A DNA stretch of 36,967 bases from CAZLIC01 sp964559535 (GCA_964559535.1 CAZLIC010000037.1:1-36967); one strand, 5' to 3'; counted from the stretch's first letter, positions 1-7,619 are shown. The notes: generated from the letters alone by a model not told the origin. Numbers and translations are program-made.

Positions 1-199
1 GCAGGACGTTCTCTTCCAGCGTCACCCACTCGACCTTGATGTCGGGGTGCTTGGCATAGAAGTCGTCCATCAGGCCCTGCATGCGGATCATGTCGCCGTT
101 GTTCACGGTGGCGACGGTGATCGTGGTTTCCGCAGTGGCGGCGCTGGCAAGCGCGGCAACCGCGCAGGCGCTCATCAGCGCCCGCATCGTCATGGTCAT
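1..199 (-). CDS. smoE: Sugar/polyol ABC transporter substrate-binding protein, N-terminal part
   Basis: This is the first 66 codons of a periplasmic solute-binding protein; the gene runs off the left edge of the window. The start at 199 follows a strong GGAGG ribosome site 6-8 bases upstream. Residues 1 to about 23 form a Sec signal peptide (basic-free MTMTMR start, Ala-rich core, cleavage near ATAE). The mature start, TTITVATVNNGDMIRMQ followed by a segment ending WVTLEENVL, resembles the sorbitol/mannitol binding protein SmoE of Rhodobacter polyol operons. A SorC-family regulator lies directly upstream on the same strand, which suits a sugar alcohol uptake operon continuing beyond the window. 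The binding-protein call is firm; the symbol and the substrate are inferred from recalled similarity of a short fragment. Confidence 0.8.
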   Translation of the reverse strand, partial: MTMTMRALMSACAVAALASAATAETTITVATVNNGDMIRMQGLMDDFYAKHPDIKVEWVTLEENVL

Positions 200-219
200 T
201 GAATTTCCTCCCTCGGGCG

Positions 220-252
220 TGAGCATATGCCCACCTCGTGAGCGAATACTCA
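220..252. promoter_or_regulatory. Tandem TGAG-N6-CTCA inverted repeats upstream of the binding-protein gene
   Basis: Two related inverted repeats sit 21-53 bases upstream of the start codon at 199. TGAGCGAATACTCA (239-252) is perfect in its four-base arms, and TGAGCATATGCCCA (220-233) has one mismatch. Their centres are 19 bases apart, nearly two helical turns, so both would lie on the same DNA face. The position suits an operator for the SorC-type regulator encoded just upstream, but binding is inferred. Confidence 0.4.
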
Positions 253-341
253 TCGCAACTCGACCGCGAGTCAACGCTGATTCCACGCCGCAGCGCGGCA
301 ATTCGACATCGGCGGCAGGTAGGTCCGCACCTCGCACTGCG

Positions 342-375
342 CCTCCCTCCCGCTTGTGAGGAGGGGATGGGGTGG
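342..375. repeat. C/G-rich palindromic intergenic repeat
   Basis: The arms CCCTCC (345-350) and GGAGGG (360-365) flank a loop containing CGCTTGTGA, with GC-rich flanks. The same core recurs before hslV (near 10681-10693) and, on the opposite strand, inside addB (19281-19303). It lies between the SorC regulator stop at 418 and the binding-protein gene. The rest of the 200-417 gap holds the operator-like repeats and no open frame I can support. Confidence 0.5.
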
Positions 376-417
376 GGGCTGTGGCGCAGCAAGGCAGCGC
401 CTGCGTGCGACAGCCGC

Positions 418-1368
418 TCAGCCCAGCAGCGCCCGGGCAGTGGCTTCGTCGGTGACCAGGCCGTTCAGGATGCGCCCGGCCAGCGCTGCGCGGATCGGTG
501 CCACCTTGTTGGCACCTGCCGCCACCCCGATGACAGGTGCGGCGCGCCCCGGCTCGATCTGCACGCCGCCGATGCAGCCTTTCAGAGGTGTCTCGATGTA
601 CGTCCCCTGCGCGTCATAGACGCCACCCACGATTTCCCCTGCGGCACCCTGCGCCTGCATCGCGCGCAACTGGTCCCGCGTCAGGAAGCCGTCCTTGTAC
701 AACGGTGCCCCGTCATCCATCTGGCCCACGCCCACAAAGGTCACATCCGCCGCCTGCGCCAGCCGCACCACCGCCTGCACGGGGCCAAGGGCATGGAACA
801 GCGCCCGTTCCTCGGGCGTGTCCAGCACCAGCGGCACCGACATCGGATAGTGCGGCGCATGCAGCTTGTCGGCCAGGCGCTGGATCACGTCGTAGAAGCT
901 GGCGCTGCCGTCGGGCGCGATGTTGCCGATCAGGCTGACGATGCGGTGACGTTCGGTTTCCTGCGGGGCCAAGGCGGCCACCATGGCCGACAGTGACCGC
1001 CCGGTGCCGAAGGCAAAGACGCTCGGTTCGGGCTCTGACAGGAACCGCTCCAGCAACCCTGCCGCGGCACTGGCCGTGGCCCGCGCCGTGTCGCCCTGCG
1101 GACCCAGCCCCGGCGCCACCCGAACATGCGCCAGCCCGAAGCGCCGCACCAGCGCCGCCTCCAGCGCCATGCAGCGCGCGATCGGATGCTCCAGCCGCAC
1201 ATGCACCAGCCCCTCGGCCAGCGCCTTGGCCACCAGCCGCTGCGCCCGCTGGCGGCTGACGCCCAGTTCCGCCGCAATCTGGTCCTGAGTCAGCCCGCCC
1301 ACATAGTAAAGCCACCCCGCCCGTGCGGCATCGTCCAGCGTGGAAGGTTCGGGGTCGTGGCGGTTCAT
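418..1368 (-). CDS. SorC-family sugar-binding transcriptional regulator
   Basis: This 316-residue protein has an N-terminal helix-turn-helix at about residues 25-47 (LTQDQIAAELGVSRQRAQRL) and a large C-terminal sugar-phosphate-binding domain of the SorC/DeoR effector type. Within that domain are the AFGTGRSLSAMV segment and later GVGQMDDGAPLYKDGFLT and GGVQIEPGRAAPVIGVAAG. SorC regulators sense phosphorylated sugars or polyols and control nearby uptake genes. The gene lies directly upstream of, and is co-oriented with, a polyol-type ABC binding-protein gene, so it probably regulates that operon. The length is normal for the family. A 12-bp palindrome about 50 bases upstream of its start may be an autoregulatory site. 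The family call is strong; the effector is not known from sequence. Confidence 0.88.
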   Translation of the reverse strand: MNRHDPEPSTLDDAARAGWLYYVGGLTQDQIAAELGVSRQRAQRLVAKALAEGLVHVRLEHPIARCMALEAALVRRFGLAHVRVAPGLGPQGDTARATASAAAGLLERFLSEPEPSVFAFGTGRSLSAMVAALAPQETERHRIVSLIGNIAPDGSASFYDVIQRLADKLHAPHYPMSVPLVLDTPEERALFHALGPVQAVVRLAQAADVTFVGVGQMDDGAPLYKDGFLTRDQLRAMQAQGAAGEIVGGVYDAQGTYIETPLKGCIGGVQIEPGRAAPVIGVAAGANKVAPIRAALAGRILNGLVTDEATARALLG

Positions 1369-1417
1369 GGGACAGACTCGATCTTGCGCAGGTCAATCTG
1401 GAAGAAACGCCGGGGCG

Positions 1418-1429
1418 ATGCAATTGCAT
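1418..1429. promoter_or_regulatory. 12-bp perfect palindrome in a divergent promoter region
   Basis: ATGCAATTGCAT is perfectly self-complementary and AT-richer than its surroundings. It lies in the 193-bp gap between the divergent SorC regulator (start 1368) and RTX gene (start 1562). Position and symmetry suit a dimeric regulator, possibly SorC autoregulation. It does not match the TGAG-N6-CTCA repeats at 220-252. I saw no convincing -35/-10 pair in the rest of the gap. Confidence 0.35.
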
Positions 1430-1561
1430 GCGCAGGGATGCCCGCCCTGACCTTGCTGCCGGTGCCTCGGCGATTTCACGCGCAGCGGCCGAAACACCCC
1501 TTTCACCGAATCGCCGATTCCGGGCTGACTCGGCTGGTCGTTCCAGCATCGGAGGGTTCCC

Positions 1562-2473
1562 GTGCGCTTTGCCTTTCTGACCTCGCGGCTTCCGCCCGTC
1601 CGCCTCGACCTGATCGAAGGCGACGACGGCCCCGACAATCTGCTGCCTGCGACCGGGAACGATACCTATCGCGGCTATGGCGGCAACGACACCATCAGCG
1701 CGGGTGACGGTGACGATCTGCTGTACGGCGGCGCCGACGACGATCAGATGTCCGGCGGCCTCGGGAGCGACAGCGTATATGGCGGCGAGGGCAATGATAC
1801 GGCCACCGGCGATGACGGCAATGACCGCATGTTCGGCGATGACGGCAACGACTCGGTCAGTGGCGGCGCAGGTCAGGACGTGATCCGCGGCGGCGCCGGG
1901 AACGATGTGCTGGACGGCGGCGATGAAAACGACATCCTGCGCGGCGATGCGGGGCGCGACAGCATCGACGGCGGGTCGAAGGACGACACGCTGTACGGCG
2001 GCGCGGGCAAGGACACGCTGAACGGCAGTTTCGGCGATGACCTGCTGTTCGGCGGCCGCGGCAACGACACGCTGGAAGGCAGCCTTGACAACGACACGCT
2101 CTACGGTGGCGAAGGCGACGATCTGCTGGAAGGCTCCCTTGGCCGCAACGTCATGCACGGTGGCGCGGGCCGCGACACGATCAAGGGTGGGCTGGATCCG
2201 GATACCTTCCTTTTCTCCGCTGGCGACAGCGGTGTCGGCGACCTTGCGGACGAGGTATGGTTCTTCCGCCGCCGCGACATCATCGACCTGTCCGCGGTCT
2301 CCGAAGGCACGCTGGAGTTCATCGGACGGGCCGCATTCTCTGCTGCCGGCCAGGTCCGGTACGATGCGGGCGCAGGCAATCTGCAGATATCGCTCGATGC
2401 CGACGGCATTGTCGACATGGAGATACGCTTCTTCTACTCGGATGTGCCGAAGGCCGACGCCTTCGTGCTGTAG
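1562..2473 (+). CDS. RTX calcium-binding protein, probable type I secretion substrate
   Basis: The start is GTG at 1562, preceded by GGAGGG at 1551-1556. The 303-residue protein is almost entirely RTX sequence. After only about 19 residues come some 22 consecutive nonapeptides (about residues 20-217) of the type GGxGxDxLx, for example GGAGNDVLD and GGEGDDLLE. These would form a calcium-loaded parallel beta-roll. The C-terminal 85 residues (DTFLFSAGDSG onward, with a late FFYSDVPKADAFVL) resemble the serralysin-type C-terminal domain, and the DAFVL end suits the type I secretion signal. There is no classical signal peptide and no recognisable catalytic or adhesive domain. No ABC exporter or membrane-fusion protein is encoded here, so a secretion partner must be elsewhere. 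The role is unknown. Confidence 0.85.
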   Translation: MRFAFLTSRLPPVRLDLIEGDDGPDNLLPATGNDTYRGYGGNDTISAGDGDDLLYGGADDDQMSGGLGSDSVYGGEGNDTATGDDGNDRMFGDDGNDSVSGGAGQDVIRGGAGNDVLDGGDENDILRGDAGRDSIDGGSKDDTLYGGAGKDTLNGSFGDDLLFGGRGNDTLEGSLDNDTLYGGEGDDLLEGSLGRNVMHGGAGRDTIKGGLDPDTFLFSAGDSGVGDLADEVWFFRRRDIIDLSAVSEGTLEFIGRAAFSAAGQVRYDAGAGNLQISLDADGIVDMEIRFFYSDVPKADAFVL

Positions 2474-2487
2474 GGTGGACGCTGCAA

Positions 2488-3135
2488 TCAAGCAAGGAAG
2501 GCGGGCATTCGGTCGAAACTGTCAAACCGCAGGTCTGGCACCGCATCCGGCGGTTCCGGCTCCGGTCGCCCGCGCAGGTGGCTGCCGCCGGTGAACCGCC
2601 ACACCGCCATTCCCGCCGCGCGGCCCGCGCGGATGCCCGTCAGGCTGTCCTCGATCACCAGACAGCGCGCCGGGTCCACCCCCATCCGCGCCGCCGCGTG
2701 CAGGAACAGGTCGGGCGCGGGCTTGCCGCGGGCCACCTCCGATGCCGTGAACAGCCGCCCCTCGACCAGCGGCCACAGCCCCGCCAGCTGCAGCGACATC
2801 TCGGCCCGCCGGGGGCTGGACGAGGTCGCCACACACCACGGCACCGGCATGCGGTGCAGCACCCGCGCCACGCCCGGCATCACCTGCAGGTCGCGCCGGA
2901 ACGCATCCAGCAGCCGCGCGCGGTAGGCGTCCTCGAAATCGCCGGGCAGGTCCAGCCCGAACTCGGCCCGGATCTGTGCCATCACCACCGGATAGCTGCG
3001 CCCCAGGAAATGCCGCGCCACATAGTCAAGGTCGATGTGCACGCCCAGCGTCGCCAGCTCGTCCACCAGCATCTGCGCGCTGATGATCTCGCTGTCGATC
3101 AGCACGCCGTCGCAATCGAAGATGACCAGGTCCAT
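2488..3135 (-). CDS. HAD-superfamily hydrolase (beta-phosphoglucomutase/phosphatase-like)
   Basis: This is a 215-residue HAD subfamily IA enzyme. Motif I is FDCDGV with Asp7 nucleophile and Asp9 acid/base; motif II is ATSSSPR (Thr104/Ser105); motif III is Lys138 in ARGKPAPDLF; motif IV is IEDS with Glu162 and Asp163. The alpha-helical cap lies between about residues 15 and 85. Such enzymes dephosphorylate small sugar or polyol phosphates or act as phosphoglucomutases. The stop of the upstream dehydrogenase gene abuts its start codon with no gap, so it is the last gene of a cupin-dehydrogenase-HAD operon. It converges on the RTX gene with only 14 bases between stops. The exact substrate cannot be read from sequence. 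Confidence 0.88.
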   Translation of the reverse strand: MDLVIFDCDGVLIDSEIISAQMLVDELATLGVHIDLDYVARHFLGRSYPVVMAQIRAEFGLDLPGDFEDAYRARLLDAFRRDLQVMPGVARVLHRMPVPWCVATSSSPRRAEMSLQLAGLWPLVEGRLFTASEVARGKPAPDLFLHAAARMGVDPARCLVIEDSLTGIRAGRAAGMAVWRFTGGSHLRGRPEPEPPDAVPDLRFDSFDRMPAFLA

Positions 3136-3852
3136 TCAGGCCGCCAGATATCCGCCATCCACCGGCAGAACTGCCCCGGTCACGAAGCCTGCCAGCGGCG
3201 AGGCCAGGAACAGTGCCGCGCCCGCCACGTCGGCCGGCGTCCCCCACCGCCCCATCGGCGTCCGCGCCAGAATGACCTGCTCCCGCACCGGGTCGGCGCG
3301 CAGCGCCTCGGTCAGCGGCGTTGCAATCCAGCCCGGCGCAATCGCGTTCACCCGCAGCCCGTCCGCCGCCCAGGCCACGGCCAGCGACTTCACCAGCTGC
3401 ACGATCCCGCCCTTCGAGGCCGCGTAGCCCGGAACCAGCGGCCCGCCGAAGGTGGACAGCATGCTGGCCATCATCGTGACGGTCCCGCCCCGCGGCAACC
3501 GGCTGTGCAGGGCGGCGGCCACCCGTGCGGCCCCGGTCAGGTTCACGTCCACCACCTGCGCAAACACCTCGGGGTCATGTTCCGACCCGCGCCGGATGAT
3601 TCCGGCGCAATAGACGGCATGCGTGACGCCCGGCAGCCCGTTGACCAGCGCCTTGACCGCCGCGCCGTCGCGCACGTCCAGCGCCACCGCCTCGTGCGAG
3701 GCCATGGCCACCTCGGCCATGGTCGCCCCCGTCACCACAACCGTCGCCCCTGCCGCGGAAAACGCATGCGCGACGCCTGACCCGATGCCCGAGGTGCCGC
3801 CCACCACCAGCACGCGTGCCCCGGCAAACCAGTCGGAGGGAACCTGGGTCAT
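3136..3852 (-). CDS. SDR-family NAD(P)-dependent oxidoreductase
   Basis: This is a classical short-chain dehydrogenase of 238 residues. The Rossmann dinucleotide motif is GGTSGIG at residues 18-24, followed by the NAG-like YCAG at 81-84. The catalytic set is Asn104, Ser130, Tyr143 and Lys147 (YAASK), and the C-terminal PVDGGYLA is typical. ATG at 3852 is preferred over GTG at 3855 because it overlaps the cupin stop as ATGA, implying translational coupling. Neighbours are a cupin upstream and a HAD phosphatase downstream, which suggests a small sugar, polyol or aromatic catabolic pathway. The substrate is unknown. Confidence 0.9.
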   Translation of the reverse strand: MTQVPSDWFAGARVLVVGGTSGIGSGVAHAFSAAGATVVVTGATMAEVAMASHEAVALDVRDGAAVKALVNGLPGVTHAVYCAGIIRRGSEHDPEVFAQVVDVNLTGAARVAAALHSRLPRGGTVTMMASMLSTFGGPLVPGYAASKGGIVQLVKSLAVAWAADGLRVNAIAPGWIATPLTEALRADPVREQVILARTPMGRWGTPADVAGAALFLASPLAGFVTGAVLPVDGGYLAA

Positions 3853-4379
3853 CACCGGATGAACCGGTCGGCATACCCGGCCCCCAGCCCCGCGGCCTCA
3901 TAGTGCCTGCGACACATGTCGATCTTGGTGAAGACGTCCTCATACCCCGTGGTCTTGCCCCAGGGGTCCACATAGACCATCGCGCCGTTCACGTTGAACA
4001 GGGTGACCATTTCCTCCACCCCCTCGGGCACCACCAGCGTGTGCGTCTCGCCCGGCGGTTCGAACACATAGGCGCCCGCCTCGGCCATCCAGTCATGCTC
4101 CAGATAGTGCCAGCGTCCCCTGATGACGAAGCCATGTACCGGTGCCGGATGTCGGTGGCGCGACAGCACGCCCGAACGGCGCACCCGCAGCAGGTTGAAC
4201 CAGTAACCCTGCGACCGGTTCAGGCACAAAGGGCGGAACCACACCTGGTCGGCCTGCGGCACCCATTCGCGCTCGTCCACCGGCACGGCCGGGTTCACGA
4301 TCAGGTCGGCCAAGGCATCGGGCGGCATCGACAGCTGGTAGGGAATGCGCGGGTTGGCCTCGGCGGTCTCAAGCGGCAT
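3852..4379 (-). CDS. Cupin-domain protein, 2,4'-dihydroxyacetophenone dioxygenase-like
   Basis: This 175-residue protein is the first gene of a three-gene operon. ATG at 4379 is chosen because a GGGAGG ribosome site lies just upstream; an ATG at 4415 lacks one. The central cupin barrel carries likely metal ligands His75, His77 and possibly His82 (SRHRHPAPVHG), then Glu111 and His113 in PPGETHTLVV. It resembles proteins annotated as 2,4'-dihydroxyacetophenone dioxygenase family or ChrR-like cupins, but many relatives have no proven activity. The gene is translationally coupled to the dehydrogenase by an ATGA overlap. A metal-binding cupin is secure; dioxygenase activity is only inferred. Confidence 0.8.
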   Translation of the reverse strand: MPLETAEANPRIPYQLSMPPDALADLIVNPAVPVDEREWVPQADQVWFRPLCLNRSQGYWFNLLRVRRSGVLSRHRHPAPVHGFVIRGRWHYLEHDWMAEAGAYVFEPPGETHTLVVPEGVEEMVTLFNVNGAMVYVDPWGKTTGYEDVFTKIDMCRRHYEAAGLGAGYADRFIR

Positions 4380-4439
4380 GGGGTCCTCCCTTTCCACAGG
4401 GTCAACCTGCGCCAAGCCTTTCCTTGCCGCAAGCCGGCG

Positions 4440-5807
4440 CTATGCCGCTTCGCCCAGCGCCAGGCGCACGCGCAACCCCCGCCCGCCGTGCCCTTCGCCC
4501 AGCTCCACCCCGGCGCCCAGCCGCGCCGCGATCTCGTGCACGATGGCCAGACCGAATCCCTGCCCATCGGGGCTGTCGGTCTGCCCCCGCCGCCCCGCGG
4601 CCACCGCGGCACGCCGGGCCGCCGAAAGCCCCGGCCCGTTGTCCTCGACCTCCAGCACCACCGGCCCCGCGGCCGACACCCGCACCGTCACCTCGGCGCC
4701 GCGCCCGGCATGGCGCAGCGCATTGTCGATCAGGTTCTGCAAGGCCTCGCCCAGCAGCGTGGGCTCGGCCCGTGCCGCGGCACTCTCGACCCCCTCGTAG
4801 CCCAGGTCGATCCCCTGCCGTGCTGCCTCGGGCACCGCATCCGCCGTCATCTGCCGCGCCAGCGCCGCCACATCCGTCTCGGGCACCGCCGCGCCGCGCC
4901 CGGCCTCGGCGTCCAGCCGCGCCAGCACCAGCATCTGCGCCAGCACCCGCTCGGCCCGCGCCAGTGCCGCGTCAGCCTTTTCCGCCGCGGCGCGGGCAGG
5001 GGGGGCAAGCTCGGTCTGCGCGGCAAGTGCCAGTTGCGTGCGCACGGTGGCCATGGGCGTGCGCAACTGGTGGCTGGCATTGCCGGTGAAGTTGCGCAGG
5101 GCGGCCAGCGCCCCGTCCAGCCGCCGCATGAAGCTGTTGATCGCCGCCACCAGCCCCTGCACTTCGGCAGGCACCGCGGCATTTAGCGGCTGCAGGTCGT
5201 CGGGCTGCCGCGCGGCAATCACCGCGCCCAGCCGGTCCAGCGGCCGCAGCGCCAGCGTCACCGCCACCCACACCACCACGGCGGCCCCCAGAATCATGCC
5301 GCACAGCCGCAGCGCCGACCGCACCAGGATGGCTCGCGCCAGCGCATCGCGGGCGCGCGTCGATTCTGCCACGGTCACCCGGAACGGCACGGAACCGTCG
5401 CCGCTGCTGGCCCGCCGCACCAGCGTGGCGGTGCGGATGGGCACCGCGCCATAGGCCGCATCGGCAAAGCCCAGGTCGCCCGTTGCCACCGGCGCCGGGG
5501 CAAGGTCGGCATAGCCCGTCAGGAACGCCTCACCCGGCCCGTCCACACGGTAGAACACCTGATCCTGCGCCGTGGACGCCAGCATCTCCAGCGCCGAATA
5601 GGGGATGTCCACCTCCAGCACGCCGGTGTCGCCAACCGTCACGCGCTCGGCAATCGCCAGAGCCGAACCGGCCAGCACCCGGTCCGACACGCCCTGCGCG
5701 GTGCGCCGTGCCTCGGCCCATGTGTCCACCAGCGCGGCAAGCCCCAGGGCCGCCGTGGCCAGCAAAAGCCAGCCCAGCAGGCGGCGGCGCAGGGAATAAG
5801 CTGTCAT
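4440..5807 (-). CDS. tctE: Sensor histidine kinase of the tricarboxylate-transport (TctE) type
   Basis: This 455-residue inner-membrane kinase has a first membrane segment at about residues 9-27, a periplasmic sensor domain at about 28-165 of the kind found in TctE/QseC-like kinases, and a second membrane segment at about 166-186. A HAMP-like linker follows. The phosphoacceptor is His246 in ASHQLRTP, the N box is NLIDNALRHA around residues 358-367, and the ATP lid is DNGPG at 389-393 with GFGLAIV further on. It overlaps the response regulator gene by ATGA (5804-5807) and is the second gene of a tctD-tctE operon facing away from the tct transporter genes, which argues that it senses a carboxylate. 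The ligand is unproven. Confidence 0.88.
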   Translation of the reverse strand: MTAYSLRRRLLGWLLLATAALGLAALVDTWAEARRTAQGVSDRVLAGSALAIAERVTVGDTGVLEVDIPYSALEMLASTAQDQVFYRVDGPGEAFLTGYADLAPAPVATGDLGFADAAYGAVPIRTATLVRRASSGDGSVPFRVTVAESTRARDALARAILVRSALRLCGMILGAAVVVWVAVTLALRPLDRLGAVIAARQPDDLQPLNAAVPAEVQGLVAAINSFMRRLDGALAALRNFTGNASHQLRTPMATVRTQLALAAQTELAPPARAAAEKADAALARAERVLAQMLVLARLDAEAGRGAAVPETDVAALARQMTADAVPEAARQGIDLGYEGVESAAARAEPTLLGEALQNLIDNALRHAGRGAEVTVRVSAAGPVVLEVEDNGPGLSAARRAAVAAGRRGQTDSPDGQGFGLAIVHEIAARLGAGVELGEGHGGRGLRVRLALGEAA

Positions 5808-6493
5808 CCCCCGTCTGCCCCGCGATCCAGAAAATAGCCAAGGCCCCGGGCCGTGCGCAAGTTGGCGCCCAAGGGCGCAATGCGGCGGCGCAGGCGGCTG
5901 ATGTACTGGTCGATCGCATTGTCCGACAGGATGTCGTCGAACCCGGTCAGCGCCGCCACGATCGCCTCGCGAGTCACCACCTTGCCCGCCCGCAGGAACA
6001 GCAGTTCCAAGAGTGCCCGCTCGCGTGGCGGCAGGTCCAGGATCTGCCCGTCGGCGGTGAATTGCCGCGCCGTCATGTCGAACACCACGCGCCCCACCGT
6101 TACCTGCGCCACCCGCAGGCCAGCCGCACGCCGCATCAGCACCCGCACCCGTGCCTCGAATTCGCGCACGTCGAAGGGCTTGGTCAGGTAATCGTCGGCA
6201 CCCAGGTCAAGTCCTTTCACCCTGTCCTCGGGCGCGCCCCGCGCGGTCAGGATCATCACCGCCGCCCCGTCGCGCGGCCCGTCGCGCCGCGACCGTATCG
6301 CGCGCAGCACCGCCAGACCGTCCATGCCCGGCAGGTTCAGGTCCAGCACCACCAGATCGAAGGCATCTGCCGCCACCGCCGCCTCGGCCGCCCGCCCGTC
6401 ATGCACCACGTCCACCGCATAGCCCGCCCGCGCCAGAAGCGTGGTCAACGCTTCTGCCAGCGGCAGGTCGTCCTCGACCAGCAGGATGCGCAT
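5804..6493 (-). CDS. tctD: OmpR/PhoB-type response regulator (TctD-like)
   Basis: This 229-residue regulator has a receiver domain at about residues 1-115. The acidic pair Glu7/Asp8/Asp9, the phosphoacceptor Asp51 (VVLDLNLPG), Thr83 and Lys105 (TKPF) are all present. A C-terminal winged-helix DNA-binding domain (about 125-225) ends with the typical RLRRRI and RTARGLGYFL. ATG at 6493 starts exactly at the receiver domain; a longer frame upstream only adds unlike sequence. It is co-transcribed with the kinase gene, whose start overlaps its stop, and is divergent from the binding protein and tctCBA, which it probably controls from the 91-bp shared gap. The gene symbol follows context and family likeness. 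Confidence 0.88.
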   Translation of the reverse strand: MRILLVEDDLPLAEALTTLLARAGYAVDVVHDGRAAEAAVAADAFDLVVLDLNLPGMDGLAVLRAIRSRRDGPRDGAAVMILTARGAPEDRVKGLDLGADDYLTKPFDVREFEARVRVLMRRAAGLRVAQVTVGRVVFDMTARQFTADGQILDLPPRERALLELLFLRAGKVVTREAIVAALTGFDDILSDNAIDQYISRLRRRIAPLGANLRTARGLGYFLDRGADGG

Positions 6494-6584
6494 GCCCGGT
6501 CCCCCCGCCGCGCAGCCTAGGGCAAGCGGCAGGCGCGCGGAAAGGGGCGTTGTGCCCCGCGGCCACCTGCGCCAATCTGACCGC
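6494..6584. promoter_or_regulatory. Divergent control region between tctD and the lone binding-protein gene
   Basis: This 91-bp GC-rich gap must carry promoters in both directions. On the plus strand TTGTGC and CAATCT are separated by 17 bases, with CAATCT only about 5 bases before the ATG at 6585. Transcription from it would give a nearly leaderless message, in line with the lack of a clear ribosome site. On the minus strand a weak TTTCCG...CTAGGC pair is possible. Both are suggestions from spacing only. Confidence 0.3.
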
Positions 6585-7619
6585 ATGCGCGCGATACTGG
6601 CCGCACTCCTTGCCCTTGCCTGCACCCCTGCGGTGGCAGAGGCGGTGCTGCATGCGGCCCCCCGCCAGCCCGAAGAAGGGCGGCTGGTCGTCTACTCCAC
6701 CCTCGACGCCCCCGTCGCTGCCCCGCTGATTGCCGCATTCCAAGCTGCTAACCCCGGCATCGCCGTGCAGTACGAAGACCTGCTGGCGGGCGAAATCGCC
6801 CTGCGCGTGGTGGCCGAAACCGACGGCGGCCGCCCCACCGCCGATTTCGTGTTCTCTTCGGCGATGGACCAGCAGATGAAGCTGGCCAACGACGGCTATG
6901 CGCAGCCCGTCGCGGTGCCCGATGCCGCGCGCTGGCCGTCCTGGGCCAACTGGCGTGACACCGCCTTCGCCCTGACCGTGGAACCCGCCGTCATGGTGTG
7001 GCACCGCCCCAGCTTTCCGCAAGGCCCCCCACAATCGCGGCAGGCGCTGGCCGACTGGATGCGGGGCAGCGGCGGCCACATCGGAACCTACGATATCGAA
7101 CGTTCCGCCGTGGGATTCCTGTTCCTTGCCCGCGATAACGAGCACTTTCCCGACATCTGGCCGCTGATTGCCACCATGGCCGACGCGGGCCTTGAAACCT
7201 TTGCCACCTCTCAAGAGGTGATCGACCGCGTGGCCGACGGGCGGCTGGCGCTGGGCTACAACATCCTCGGCTCCTACGCCGCCGAACAGGTGGAGCGCCA
7301 CCCCGACCTGGGGCTGGTGCTGCCGCGCGACTATACCGTGGTGGTCAGTCGCGTGGCGCTGGTACCCCGTGCCGCCCGCGCACCCGACCTTGGCGCGCGG
7401 TTCCTTGCCTTCCTCATGGCCCCCGAAGGCCAGCGCCTGCTGTCGGAACGCGCACGTCTGCCCCCTGTGCTGTCTGACGCCGACGACATGCCGTTAGCCA
7501 CCAGCCCCGGCCAGCTGCGCCCGGTGCCCGTCTCGCCCGGCCTGCTGGTGTACCTTGACCAGCAGAAACGCGCCCGCCTGATTGCCCGCTGGCGCGCCGC
7601 CACGGGCTCTGGCGGCTGA
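6585..7619 (+). CDS. Periplasmic ABC-type solute-binding protein, lone (possible TctE co-sensor)
   Basis: This 344-residue protein has a signal peptide (residues 1 to about 18, MRAILAALLALACTPAVAEA) and the fold pattern of the Fe(III)/phosphonate/thiamine-type binding proteins. The evidence is LVVYSTLDAPVAAPLIAAF near the mature start, then DFVFSSAMDQQMKL and a C-terminal lobe with FLAFLMAPEGQRLLSERARLP. No ABC permease or ATPase gene is nearby. It is divergent from tctDE and followed by tctCBA, so it sits inside a sensing and uptake locus for carboxylates that already has its own binding protein. By analogy with PgtC, a binding-protein-like component of phosphoglycerate induction, it may present ligand to the TctE periplasmic domain. 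The family is well supported; the sensory role is inferred. Confidence 0.78.
   Translation: MRAILAALLALACTPAVAEAVLHAAPRQPEEGRLVVYSTLDAPVAAPLIAAFQAANPGIAVQYEDLLAGEIALRVVAETDGGRPTADFVFSSAMDQQMKLANDGYAQPVAVPDAARWPSWANWRDTAFALTVEPAVMVWHRPSFPQGPPQSRQALADWMRGSGGHIGTYDIERSAVGFLFLARDNEHFPDIWPLIATMADAGLETFATSQEVIDRVADGRLALGYNILGSYAAEQVERHPDLGLVLPRDYTVVVSRVALVPRAARAPDLGARFLAFLMAPEGQRLLSERARLPPVLSDADDMPLATSPGQLRPVPVSPGLLVYLDQQKRARLIARWRAATGSGG

Noticed and set aside
16..400. Small plus-strand frames in the regulator-binding protein gap
   Set aside because: They cross the minus-strand binding-protein gene and the palindromic repeat; no ribosome site or conserved motif.
1620..2215. CRISPR-like array from regular 27-bp repeats
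   Set aside because: The repeats have no spacers and encode RTX nonapeptides in one open frame.
713..2491. Long minus-strand frame opposite the RTX gene and overlapping the regulator
   Set aside because: Its sequence is the mirror of RTX repeats and a shifted frame of the regulator; no ribosome site or domain. The RTX frame has a good start site and a known repeat family.
2257..5186. Long plus-strand frames (507 and 456 codons) across the cupin, dehydrogenase, HAD and kinase genes
   Set aside because: They are antisense shadows with high Arg/His/Pro content and no recognisable domain; the minus-strand genes have catalytic motifs and coupled starts.
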